Shown here: positions 36,301 through 48,000 of the stretch, one piece after another
Position numbering within the stretch: the first letter of the stretch is position 1
How the letters are laid out: each line of letters starts with the position of its first letter
Origin: Isoperla grammatica
Lineage: Eukaryota; Arthropoda; Insecta; Plecoptera; Perlodidae
DNA: 64,000 nucleotides
Assembly: GCA_945910005.1 (NCBI GenBank)
Contig: OX246746.1
Location: forward strand, 18,789,779-18,853,778
Direction: 5' to 3'
The notes under the pieces: model-generated
Database searches by the model: none
What the model saw: the letters and a program-made list of their open reading frames with translations, nothing else
Told to the model about the DNA's origin: nothing
Program-made: the position numbers and the translations under genes

Positions 36301-36710
36301 TGCCAGCCAGAAACGCAAAAAGCGATTCTGCTGACTCATCATGTAATAGTAAAACGCATGTTTTTGGAATGTCTTCTTTATCAAGGAGTTCCTGCCAGTC
36401 TTACGAGCAGGCGGAAAAGAGTCCTCCGGTGGAAATGAGGGACCCGTCTCGGCCCGGGGTATAGAATAGGCCCAGAGTAACACTGCTAGTCGTAAGAGGC
36501 GACGAAAGGAGACCCAGTCCTATTCCCCCCCCCCCCCCTGCCCCACTGTTGATTTTTCCTCCAACTTGGCCCTGCCCCCCCCCCCCTTTTGCTTTACTCC
36601 CCTGTACTTGGTGCAATGTTTCTGATTTGGACAAGTGACGTTTGTTACTCTTCGTCCTCATAGATTACCCACTCATCGTCTCGAGTGGCCAAAGTTGCAA
36701 AACTGGAACG
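33331..36710. repeat. Tandem array, about 490- and 600-bp units
   Basis: Unit starts (AATGAGGGACCCGTCTCGG or variant) are at 33734, 34345, 34833, 35434, 35939 and 36434; spacings are 611, 488, 601, 505 and 495 bp. Long units carry an extra segment of about 110 bp (TAGACCAGTGCCTTTGCACA). Each unit has two poly-C tracts, a conserved GTCGTAAGAGGCGAC stem-loop, and CATAGATCACCCACTCATCG. Non-coding. A partial unit precedes the first full one. Confidence 0.9.
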
Positions 36711-37880
36711 TTAAATAAATTATGAATTTGTAGTTAATTATGTATTAATAAACCAAAGATATTAGAGTTCTAATATCTTTGGTTTTCATTTCCCAGTCTG
36801 CTGTAATCTACCATTATTTTAATGAGTATGCTACTGTAACAGGATCCATCCAGGATCTGTACTTTTTGAATAATAAGAACAGTACATAGAGCAATTATTT
36901 AGAAACCCACAACAGTTAGTCCCCAAACCAACACACTGATTGGTTTTATAGCCAATAGTTTTATGTCAAGAGTTTTGAGCTTAAATACATAATACAGTTT
37001 TAATACAATCAATTAAACGTGGCCTCCACGTACCACATTGGTCATATTATCAAAATTATAAATATAAGTAGAACACAAAGCAGATAGAAATAGGAGTTTG
37101 CAAGCTTAAATCCACCTATAAGCATAGTGTTGTTTACTTTGCATTACATGTAAACAAGATAAATGGCAAATAGGTAGTGGTGTAAATGGAGTACGAAAAC
37201 CCTAAAATCAGTTACAATGTAAAACCACATTCCAAAAACCCAAATCATTGTAATCACTAATAGGTAAACTCAGCTAACCTGTGGATGGTGTTCACAAATG
37301 CCACCATGGATATTAGTGTCGAAGATTTCTTCTCACGATGTTTTCTGCAGTTCTGTCGAAATCAGCAACTGTCTCGAGCTGAAGCGATGTCGGAAGCAAA
37401 CTTTCGATGCGAACTATAAACTGATCCCAGTTCGTTGGAACCACCGGCAGAGATGCGTCCCTGCTTCTCTTGGTGATGTTCCCATTCGAAACCGAGAAAA
37501 CGTAGGTGATGAAACCTAGGTTACGAAATGAGGTCCCTCTCTGTCCGTTTCGTTTCTCTTTTTACAATTTTTAACAAAAAAACAATAAAATGTATCATCA
37601 TCGTAAGCCAGCCAGACAAAGTTATTTTGTCACGGCGATTCGGTGTAGCTCTGGAAGTTAAGTGGTGTTCGCGATTGTTGGCAATATCTTCTTTGCATTC
37701 TACAAATTATTATATTGTACTGGTCTGAGTTTAAAAATGGTAACCACCACTGGCAGCTGTGTTATGAGGGTTCTAGACCTGAGGAAGAATTTGGCCAGTC
37801 GTAAGAACCGACGGAATGAGGTCCTTTAATGCCCCTTTTCCACCTTTTGTAACACCCTCCCCTACTTGTTTGTTTTCCTC
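36434..37880. repeat. Large duplicated block, right copy
   Basis: Repeats the left block (31201-33330) in the same order, with the GATATTAG hairpin near 36755-36780, one 245-bp unit and the GCCAGCCAGACAAAG tail. It lies about 5.2 kb from the left copy. Confidence 0.85.
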
Positions 37881-38031
37881 CCCATTCAACTTTCTCTGTT
37901 ACTTGTTTTAATATAATTAGATTCTTAATAATGATTAACAATCTTGTATTAGTCGTAGCTCCTAAGCAACGAAATGAGGTCTTTGTCTTTTTCGTTTCTA
38001 CCAATTCATTAACAATAAACAATGTATAGAG

Positions 38032-38794
38032 CAGTGGTGTCCAAAGTACGGCCCGCGGGCCGGATGCGGCCCGCAGCTTCTTTTCATACGGCCCGCACAA
38101 GATATTGAAATTGCTTTTAATCGGGCCCAATGAGTTAGATTTTTCTTAATTCAGAAATGCTCATTTGAAGATAACTCAATATCATTACTATTTCTGTTTG
38201 TTACCAATGCGCACTACTACTGCTTTGTCCTACCCCTGTTTATTACTCTTTTGTGAACGAGGGTCTGAGTATTACGCATTACCAACGGCACCCAAGAAAA
38301 ATGAACCCTTGTAAAAAAGGGGCTGTTTCGGCCGTTTTGACACTTGTCAGTCAGTGGTCAGCAATGCACGCGCCTTATTTCAGCGACTGTTTCTGTAGTT
38401 TAATTTAGAACAACTCCACGTGTGGCACAACTCATCATAAACACTTTGCAATTAATGTACATATAGCTATAAAATACATTTTTAACGCGAGTGGTACTTA
38501 TAGTGAGTGTAATGAATGTACAGGTAAAGAGGAAAACTAGATTTCTAGTGTAAATAGAAACAATATGTTTTTTAAATATATTTTTGGATCTGCTGAGTTG
38601 CTGAATAATGCTGTTACGTGATAAAATGTAAGTACTCTTGCATTACTTTAAAATTTAAAAACATTATTTACCTTTTTTTAGTGAACGGTTACAAAAACAT
38701 ATAAAAGCGTATGCAAACCATTTACTTCATACGGCCCGCATAATATTTTAAACTGTTAATGCGGCCCAATGTCAAAAAAGTTTGGACACCACTG
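38032..38794. mobile_element. hAT non-autonomous element, 763 bp, perfect 8-bp TSD
   Basis: Ends CAGTGGTGTCCAAA and TTTGGACACCACTG. Target duplication GTATAGAG at 38024-38031 and 38795-38802, perfect. Subterminal CGGCCCGCGGGCCGGATGCG is typical of hAT elements. No transposase. Confidence 0.95.
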
Positions 38795-38802
38795 GTATAG
38801 AG

Positions 38803-39778
38803 TATTTATATCTATGCCATCCTTCCAGAGTGTGATTTTCATAAATGATTCTGGTGGTGACCTAGTCGAGCACTTAGAAAGTTATTTGTAGCAATTAGCT
38901 ATTTGGAGAATTTCATGGATTTTGATTGGTGGTTGCGGGATATTGTAAGACTGGACGTAAGAGTAACTCTGCTTGTCGAATGAGGCAAGTGCTCGTTAAC
39001 CTATAATTTGTAGTTATTAATAGGTGACTATTGTACCTAATGTCAATGTGCATTAGATATGCTAAACGATAAGTACACAAATGGAATGTTAGCTTTATAT
39101 GTTAAAGTAAATAAATATATAAACATGAACTATGAACTATATAAGTAAGTTAATTGTGAAATTGTACTTTAATAGAATTGTGTAATCAATTGGAGTGTAT
39201 ACATGATTTGATATTCCTAAATCACATATCACATGTTATTGCGTTCATCAATTTTACTGAAGATTCAAGATGCCACACTTATTTTATTATAACAATTTGT
39301 ATTGTTATTTTGTTGGGATATTTTTGCACAAGGGAGAGAGATACACTATCCACATTTAAAATATCGCCAAATATAAGTGTGTATGTTAACTCTTCCTAGG
39401 CCTATGTATATAATAATATTGTTTTATGATGAATAGTTCAAGATCAAGACTATAGCCACTGCTATAGCCATGTGCCCTATCTATCACTCTTGTTTTCAAA
39501 GGAATGTAAATAACTTCACTCAAGAAAATAAATAAGTAAGCTGAAAATTCTACTTTCAGAAAATATGCTGAAAATGTTGTCTTGTGATAACAGGACAATG
39601 AACGTGAACAACAAAATAATGTATCCATCTCTGTGAAGGTGAATCTTGAGCATATCATGTTGTTTTTGAATAAATTATTGTTCACTGTGAAATCTCTTTT
39701 ATTTAAACAATCCCAAATATCCACTCATTACTATACAAGTTTACTACCTAACCACAGTCTCAAAACATGCATCAATTA
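38803..39778. other. AT-rich DNA without recognised feature
   Basis: Nothing recognisable; short ORFs here have no family signature. Confidence 0.4.
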
Positions 39779-40904
39779 TGCCCTAACTACAATTGTCGCC
39801 ATCGTTATCGTAATCCTAGTCTGGAAATCATGAGTTAACTGACACGGTTCTTATTCGCGATCGCAAAACTTCGATACGCCCCTAGCGGACAAAATTATCC
39901 CTAAGCTGAAGGGTCTAGCGCTCTAACTGTCAGCGGATTCTCGCACAAACCACGCGGTATTAATCTCGTTCTAGCTGTTATACTATTCATTTTGAAGAAA
40001 AAACTTATAAGAAAGCGTATTTAGTTTGCATGCCAATAGTCATCATAAAGGTTATTTCAAAATTATAAACCCAGTAGTTTACTTGTTATAACAATTCACG
40101 CAAAAAATCGGAAAATGAGCAACATTTTTCATTGTTTTCTCAACTTAAATTGTTGAAAAACTAATGATCGGATTTTGACGAGAGTTCCTTTGGAACATTA
40201 ACCAACAATGTGAAAAACTAAACAAATAAACTTTCTAGATAGAAAGTGCCCAGAACGAAAATTCATAGCATGCACTAACATGCAGGGTGCGTAGTTTCAC
40301 GGCCCAAACCGCTGCTTTTGAGGTCCAACCGCTGCACCCTGCATGTTAGTGCATGCTATGAATTTTCGTTTGGGGCACTTTCTATCTAGAAAGTTTATTT
40401 GTTTATTTTCTCACATTGTTGGTACATGTTCCAAAGGAACTCTCGTCAAAATCCCATCATTAGTTTTTCAACAATTTAAGATGAGAAAACAATAAGAAAT
40501 TTTGCTCATTTTCCGATTTTTTGCGTGAATTGTTATAACAAGTAAACTACTGGGTTTATAATTTTGAAATAACCTTTATGATGACTATTGGCATGTAAAT
40601 TAAATACGCTTTCCTATAAGTTTTTCCTTCAAAATGAATAGTATAACAGCTAGAAGGAGATAAGTGATCAACGTTCCAGCGATACCGCCAATGTCTCGCA
40701 GAGAAGTTAACCCGGCACGGCCGCCACATTGGCTAGTGACGTCACTTTCAAACGACCTTGAGAGGGCGAATAGCGCTGTTCACAACTAAATTGTAATGTC
40801 GTAATGAGTCAATGCCAATTGTAATGAAAAATGTGTTTATATTTCTATGATTGCAATATCGATCCCGATTACAATCACGTTGTCGACAAATTGTGGATAG
40901 GGCT
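39779..40904. mobile_element. Inverted-repeat element hosting a foldback insertion
   Basis: Left end TGCCCTAACTACAATTGTCG and right end TTGTCGACAAATTGTGG...AGGGC are inverted. Related ends occur at 50633-50817. A large foldback element (39963-40662) sits inside, accounting for most of the length. Confidence 0.55.
39963..40662. mobile_element. Foldback element, arms about 330 bp, loop 42 bp
   Basis: Left arm 39963-40290 and right arm 40333-40662 are near-perfect reverse complements, from CTAGCTGTTATACTATTC outside to GCATGTTAGTGCATGC at the loop. Transcribed RNA would form a hairpin of several hundred base pairs. No ORF. Confidence 0.92.
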
Positions 40905-41018
40905 TTATATTAAGCTTTACCGATCTGTGAATATAGGCTAACAGGCCTAACCATCCTATGTCTTGTTCCTATCTATGTTGGCGCACCATCACATTGAAAT
41001 GCGAAGCCTAATAGTCGA

Positions 41019-41163
41019 TTTACAGCTACGCGTTGCGAGCGAAGCGAAGGCGCGAGCTCCAATCAGTGGCCGAGTTTGCGTGAAACTATTAACTTCTTTG
41101 CATGAAACTCGGCCGCTGATTGGAGCTCGCGCCCTCGCTTCGCTCGCAACGCGTAGCTGTAAA
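41019..41163. mobile_element. Hairpin MITE, 145 bp
   Basis: Arms of about 59 bp run from TTTACAGCTACGCGTTGCG to CGCAACGCGTAGCTGTAAA, nearly perfect inverted repeats, with GAGCTCCAATCAG in the stem. Non-coding, about 0.9 kb upstream of the parkin ATG. Confidence 0.85.
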
Positions 41164-42076
41164 CGTAGCATTATAAATGGTATTGCACACAACTCGCACA
41201 TGTGACGCTTGTTTGCAGCATGTTGATCCTCATACTTGTCTCTACACTCATACACTACAATGTATCTGCTATCGAAAGATGGCTCAGCGATGACACGAGA
41301 TACTAATCCGGGAGGATTCCGGCCAAAGTTCAATCAATCAATCGAAATCACTTTTATTTTCATCATTACAATCATCATAATCCTTACAGTATATAATTAT
41401 GTTGGTCTGCAAGTCAGGTCTAAAAAGATGAACATGTCCATTGGGTAATTGATTTTAAAGACCATTAAATATTCTTATAAATATTTTTTCTTTATTTCCT
41501 TATGTATTTTTTCTTTATGTATTTTCACTTTTTTATTTAAAAATTTCCAAAGTTTTTATTTTCACCAATAACTGTAAATTATTGAACTGACTCGTGGACA
41601 TATTTTATAATTAAAATAACGTGATCACATACTTAAAAAAAGAAAATAAGTGGGGTCCACTTCCCATGTCTGCGAGAATGCTGCGAGCCTCCTCGTCCTC
41701 ACCAGAACATCACTAGCATTGGGTTTGAACTTCAAACCTATAATATGGCACGTATTCATGAAATTATGCGGAAATCCATTGCAAAAATCAAAATCAAAAT
41801 TCATTCCGGTTTTAAATTAAATTTTGTTCAGGCATTGGGTTTAAAATTCAAACCCAATGGTTCAGGTTTCAAAAATAAATAAATTGTCACGCCTGTCAAT
41901 GATATTCAACAGCTACTATAGTCTATAGATGTTGAATATCATTGACGCCTGTGGCCGCTAGGTTGCTGCCAACTTCAAGGACGTGAAACTTTGGACGACC
42001 TAACCTTTTTTACACAATAAACTGTTTTAACCTCACATTTTTATAAATTTGTTCGTCGGTCAAAATTCGGGTTCAA
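41164..42076. other. Upstream region of parkin
   Basis: No clear core promoter motif was seen. A 19-bp inverted pair (TGTTGAATATCATTGAC near 41927 and its complement near 41898) lies here. The parkin transcription start cannot be fixed. Confidence 0.4.
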
Positions 42077-45000
42077 ATGAGTTTTGTTGTTGATTTTATT
42101 TGTCGCATATTAATGAACGTGCTTCAGTTCTTATCCTTTAGTAACCGTACCATAAAGAATACATTGAATATAAATATTAAAACCAATAATGGAAATACGT
42201 TGTCAGTAGGCTTGGATCCGAAGTGGGATATAAAAAATGTTAAAGAAATAGTAGCTCCACAACTTGGACTAGCTCCTGAGGATATTAAAATAATATTTGC
42301 TGGAAAAGAGCTTCATAATTCCACTATAATCGAGGTAGGCCTAGTCTAGACGTTCTGTTGAGCTTGTAAGATTAGTTAGCACTAGGGGCCTAGAGGCCTG
42401 TCAAGTCTTCAATTACAGGCCTAGGGCCTAGCCCCGGTCATCCATAGCCAGCATCCATAGAATTCATAGTCATTGATGTTTGAGATACATATCGTGCACA
42501 GCAGGTAAGAAAAGCTTCCCATTATTGGGCTAGGCTAGGCCTAGGCCTAAGCAGCATCATAGGGGGCAACTTTTCCATAATCGGAGCCTTATTGTGTAGG
42601 CCTGTCAATCCTTTGCAGTTTGGTCTACAATATCTACCCCGGCAACGATGACAATACCTGCAACTCAACTGTCAATAATAAGACAACTGTCAATAAACAA
42701 CTGTTGTATACTTGACCCAAGACTAGGCTAGGCCTACCTTACAGATGCTTTCGTCACATGTGAGGCACTCGTAGCCAACCAGTGAACCGCGCAAAACAAG
42801 CCCGCGCAAATTACAGTCGCTGATTGGCTACGAGCCCCTCGCTCGCCTGTGACGAAAGCATCCGTAAGATAGTCTTGGTACGGTACAACTATACACAATA
42901 AACTTAATTAATACATTTACGATAGCTCTAGGCCCTAGCAGTGTAATTCCATTACTTCTTGGCTTAGGAATAAGTAAACGGTGACTTTGGAACCGTCCTA
43001 GCAACGAAGCACTCAATATATTCAAAGTTGTTCTGAGTCGGCCTTGTTGATTCTGACATTTGTCCACAGGTGTTCGCTCTGTCCAATCACTGATTCATAT
43101 GTTTCGTATTTGAAATATCGATCTTTGATAGGTTATCGCTCACTCGTCGATGGTGTTCGAAGCCTACAGGGTTGGTTTAGTCACTTTAAATTTAAGTCCC
43201 TCACTGCAAATCAGTTTAGTTACTGAGTGGGTAGACTCTAAATGTGAATTTATTTATTTATTTATTTATTTAGGTAATGCGTAAGACAAATTATGAACAT
43301 AGTCTGTGCTTTGTGGACAGTTTGGCAATGTTCTAGGCATTTTCAACTTGCTGCTACTGATATTTCCTCTTACCGGTAACTCCTTTTGGTAGAGTATAAT
43401 TTTATTTGTCTTGCAAGGTTTAGCAGAATTTTGTACTATGCTTGTATTTCAAGCTTGATTTGAGATCGTAAGCTAGCTATGAGTCTGTGGCAGGTTATTT
43501 TAAAATGTCCCCTACCATGTTAATGAAGCCAAAAATTAAAATTGCTCACACTGCAGACTAAGTCACTAACTAGGGCCTTCTGCACATATTCCAAAGAACT
43601 AACATTCACAGGCAATCTATTCTCAAGCCTGTCTAAAAGTCTAAAAGCAAGTTGAGCGAGCATGACAAAAAAATCTCTGCTTCTTGTCAAGAAATTCAAA
43701 ACTCGCATCTGCCCTGTACCGCCTATAAGCCGAAGTAAAGGCTATGATCCTGTCACAGTGGTACCGGTAGATAGATCAAGCCTACATTAAACATGCTGTA
43801 AGTAAATTGTTATATGTAGGCCTACTAATACTTGTTAATTTTTCTATAGGATTGTGATTTAGGGGAGCAAAGTATTCTGCACGCAGTCAAGACACGATCT
43901 CCAACCAAACGATCACCAGGCACATACACAATTGAAGAGGGTTCAAAGCCACTTTGTGAAACGTTGATTGATTTGCAATTAAGTGATAGAGAGCGGTTGA
44001 ATCTTACTTCTGACGAAGGTAGGTTTGATATCGAGGCCTAATCCTAGACCTAATTTGTTTTAGTTATAACGAGGGAAGTTAGTTATCAGTGGCAAACAAA
44101 TAGGTACTCCTCATCGCATTCTTCATGTTAATCATACGAATTTAGTAACGTGAAGGTTTAGTGTCATTGGCAAGTAGCAAGATGATGTAATGATAATGAT
44201 GGGAATGCATTAAAATCAATGAAACTACAACTATCACAATAATGGTTTGTCATTTCATGATAAAAGTTGATAATTATTGTCAGTGGCGTAGCGCAGAAGT
44301 CGGGGGCCCCCCCGCGACATTGGCCATTGGACATGGTAGGATCAAGCACGGGGGGTATGGGGGGCGGAGCCCATGAAAAGCGCCGCAGACGAAAAATTTT
44401 GAAAGCAGGGTTTTAGAGTGCATTTGGTGCGTTTTAGGAAAAAGTGGTGGGCTGAATGTAATACCGAAACTATGTAGTTTATGTGCGTCAATTTGTTTTG
44501 TCGTCATGTCGAGTTACAATTCGCAGCATACATGGCAACATATTAACGGTTGATCTTATTTTCAACCCCCCCCCCCCCCCCCATATCCACCAGTTCGACG
44601 CGACGTAATAATAATGTATACATTTATCTACTAAAACCATGATTACATATTAATTATATCATCAACAACAACAACAAATATGATAAATTTTAAGTATTGA
44701 TGAATCAAATAACTTACGTTTTGATCCTCCAACTGCAATTCTGGAACGTTTGTTATTGTATTGTTATTGTAATTTTATTTAAAATACATTTTAATTGATT
44801 TGTTGTCTTATTTGAAATTTTCATAAAATAAGATCTATATCATCGGGGGCCCCCGCTTCGCGGGGGCCCCCCCGCCTTGCGGGGTTTGCGGGGCCTTCCG
44901 CTACGCCACTGATTATTGTGTAGTGTGTCAAACAGTGATTTACAACGATTTAAGCACATATATAGTTTGTTTATTTCGCTGTTGGATGGCCCGAGGGCAT

Positions 45001-48000
45001 AAGCTTGGGTAGCGTTTGCACCAACCTCTGACCAAAGTACGAGTATCCCCACTCTCGCCTCAATACGTAACTACCTTCGGTCGGCGAGCCTTGCATTATC
45101 TCACAATCATGATGACGGGTGATGCTTGAGTAGAGGAAGGAATGTCAAGGTTTGGCCAAACGATCCAACTTTCAGACCTCGAAGGTCTCAGTGTTGTCAA
45201 CTGGGGTTTGTATGGACTATAGTTAAAAAATTTCAGCTTATTATGAAAATTATTCACTGTCAGTTTTTTTAGAAATAAAGCAATACAATTTTATGGTAAA
45301 CATGCAGAAGTATTAAGTCTTTAATCACCATTGATAGGGTCAGGTAAATTTTAGTAAGTGGCTTAGTCTAGCTAGGCAACCTTAAGAATTCTACACACCT
45401 TAAAATTTGTAAAATAAGCTAGATGTGGTTTTGTAAGGTTTATCAAAAGTCAAGTTTACATAAAAAAGTTTGAAATATTGTTATTAGTGCAGTAGTAGGC
45501 TAATTATGGTTGCTATTTGATAATCGATATATCGATCAATAGGCTTACGATTATTTTCCAAAATGATCGATATTGTCAATCGAATCTTCTCGGATCGATT
45601 ATCGATAGTCGAATAGCTCGCCCACCCGAGATTTTGAATTTAATGCTGCTCATTACGAGCGTGGGTTTGTGCAGCCTCGGCTTTCAATCATTCACTACTC
45701 GTCAATGAACCTTTTTATGCCCCACATCGCAGTAAATCTATCTTCAAACATCTTATTTATTACAAAACATAGTATGCCTACGACGTGAACGTATACAAGG
45801 AAATTAAGGATACTTTCATTAAACATGCACCTTGTAGGCCTACTGAATTGAATGAAATGAATGAAACTTTCCGCTTTCGGCAGGACAGCCCCGATATTCA
45901 ATTTTAAGTTCCGCGTAATGCCCATACACCAATATTGCGATGTCTAATTTACAATATCAGATATCTGCCATCCAGAACATGCTCAGTTATCAACAGCCAA
46001 GTATCGACAGCTACCCAAACTTATTACTGTTTATAATTCTCGTCAGTCTTCCAATTCTTTTTGGTGGTTTTTCTCCTTTTTGCACTACAAAAACGACGGT
46101 ATTTTGTTATTGCATTCAGTCTGGTACTTTTTCTGAAACGCTCAGAACACATTCTAAAAGCCTGATTTAAAAAAAAAATTGTCTTTGGCACCATTGTTGT
46201 GGGGGCTCTGTCCCCCAAACCCCAAATTTTTTTGCCTGGAAAGATGTGTCCCTCCAGCTTGAGTTTAAAATATGGCAAACCTACATTCATTGATAGCACA
46301 CAATATAAGGAATCCCGCTTATACCCCGTTCACACTATGTTTCTTACCCTCTAACTGCGGCGATCACATGACTGTTTCTTTGTTAAAGTGTTCAAGACTT
46401 TTTACCTGCTACTATGTCATTAACTATAATTCACTTCTAGTAAAGAAAAAGAAGAAGTTCAGGGTTACCAAATGCTATTTTATTTTCAGAGCGTGAAGCG
46501 AAACGAGCTCACTTCTATGTTTACTGCCCTTCCCCTTGTAAAACTCTCCAAACGGGCAAACTTCGTGTCCGGTGCTCATCTTGCAACAGTGGAGCATTTA
46601 CTGTTGATCGTGACCCACAAAACTGGGACGATGTCTTGCTAAGTCACCGAATTACGGGCATCTGTGAAAACCAGGATTGTGTGAGTGACACATTTTACTA
46701 ATTGTTAAATGCCAATCTGAACTCACCATTCCTAATGTCATTATAATTTACATTATAATTTACTGGGTCCGGATTCACAAGAGGTCCTAGAAGTATTTTT
46801 TTGGTCTTATCTTTAAAACCGGCCTAATTTTGAACCTCTTGCGAATCTAGGAAAACATCTGAGAACAGACTTTAAAACATATTAATTATTGGAATGCTCA
46901 TTGTGTCCTTGTTTCTACCAGCAATTAGAAACTTCTTCATGTGACCTGGGTCTGTTTTACAGGAGGTCCTAAGTTAGGTCGGTTTAGAGTTAAGACTAGA
47001 AAAAGACTTAGGACCTCTGGTGAATCCGGGCCCAGGATTACAGATACAGTTGGTCGATGTGGATTTTTCTCCTGGTATTGAATCTTTTCACCATTATATG
47101 TGTAGTTCTTTCAATTTCTAGTTCTAGACCTAATACAGGATTCTATCATTGTCTACGCCATTTGGCTAGACAAGACACTTAAATCAATATATTAGTCTAG
47201 GACTGCTCATTTCTGGGAAGTGTTCAAGGTTTAATATAGGACACATACAGTGAAACTTCTTTATAGGCCCACTTAATAAATCTTGGGGGGAGGGAGGAGT
47301 CTCTGCCACCGGGTATACGGGCCCAGCCGCAGAAGAGAGAGAAATAAATAAATAAATAAACCTCTTTATAAACTATATAACAAACTGTTTTTGAGGTCCC
47401 AAAAAGATCTTATGCATGTAAAGGTATCATCTTTATGAAAAAATTTCTTTATAACAAAATAATAATGTGGCCCCCAAGAGTTCGTTATAAAAAAGTTTTG
47501 CCTCAAAGATAAGCACAAAATGGTGATTCGAAGTGATCTCAACTTTGGAGACTCCATGTTCGAAGAAATAACGTGAATGTGTTGGTTGTATATAAATTAA
47601 GGAAATTGTTATGACACACACATACTCGTGAAAGCATGGGTGGTGTGTTCTGTTAGACTAGGCCTAAGCTAGTAATGAAATAAAAATAAAAATGTACATT
47701 TTAGGACACCGTTTGTATATTATCATTTTATAATTTATTAGTTTGAATTATGAAATACTTAGGCAATCATTTTACTTTTCTTCCTTGTATTACACTCTAA
47801 AATATCATGAACCCGATTTTCCTCTTCAGGTTGTCGACTATGATGGGCCTCATTTTGCAGAGTTCTTCTTTAAATGCAGCCAGCATACTTCAAGAGGGGA
47901 GGAAGACCAAGCAGTTCCGCTCTATTTGATCAAGTCTAATGTACGAGATGTGCCGTGCTTGGCTTGCACAGACGTTAAGTAATTGTCAACCCAATGATAT

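Noticed and set aside
33734..36500. Hammerhead ribozyme in each array unit (CTGCTA...GTCG/CGAC...GAAA)
   Set aside because: The core does not fit the CUGANGA consensus (one base short, with the wrong A/G positions), and no cleavage triplet with a clear stem III was found. Kept only as a conserved stem-loop.
40989..41333. - strand ORF near parkin with coding-like residues (FGRNPPGLVSRVIAEPSF)
   Set aside because: No ATG, a stop just upstream, no convincing splice sites, and its distal half is the hairpin MITE at 41019-41163.
38000..42076. PACRG gene divergent to parkin, as in vertebrates
   Set aside because: No - strand segment resembling PACRG was found upstream of the parkin ATG in this window.
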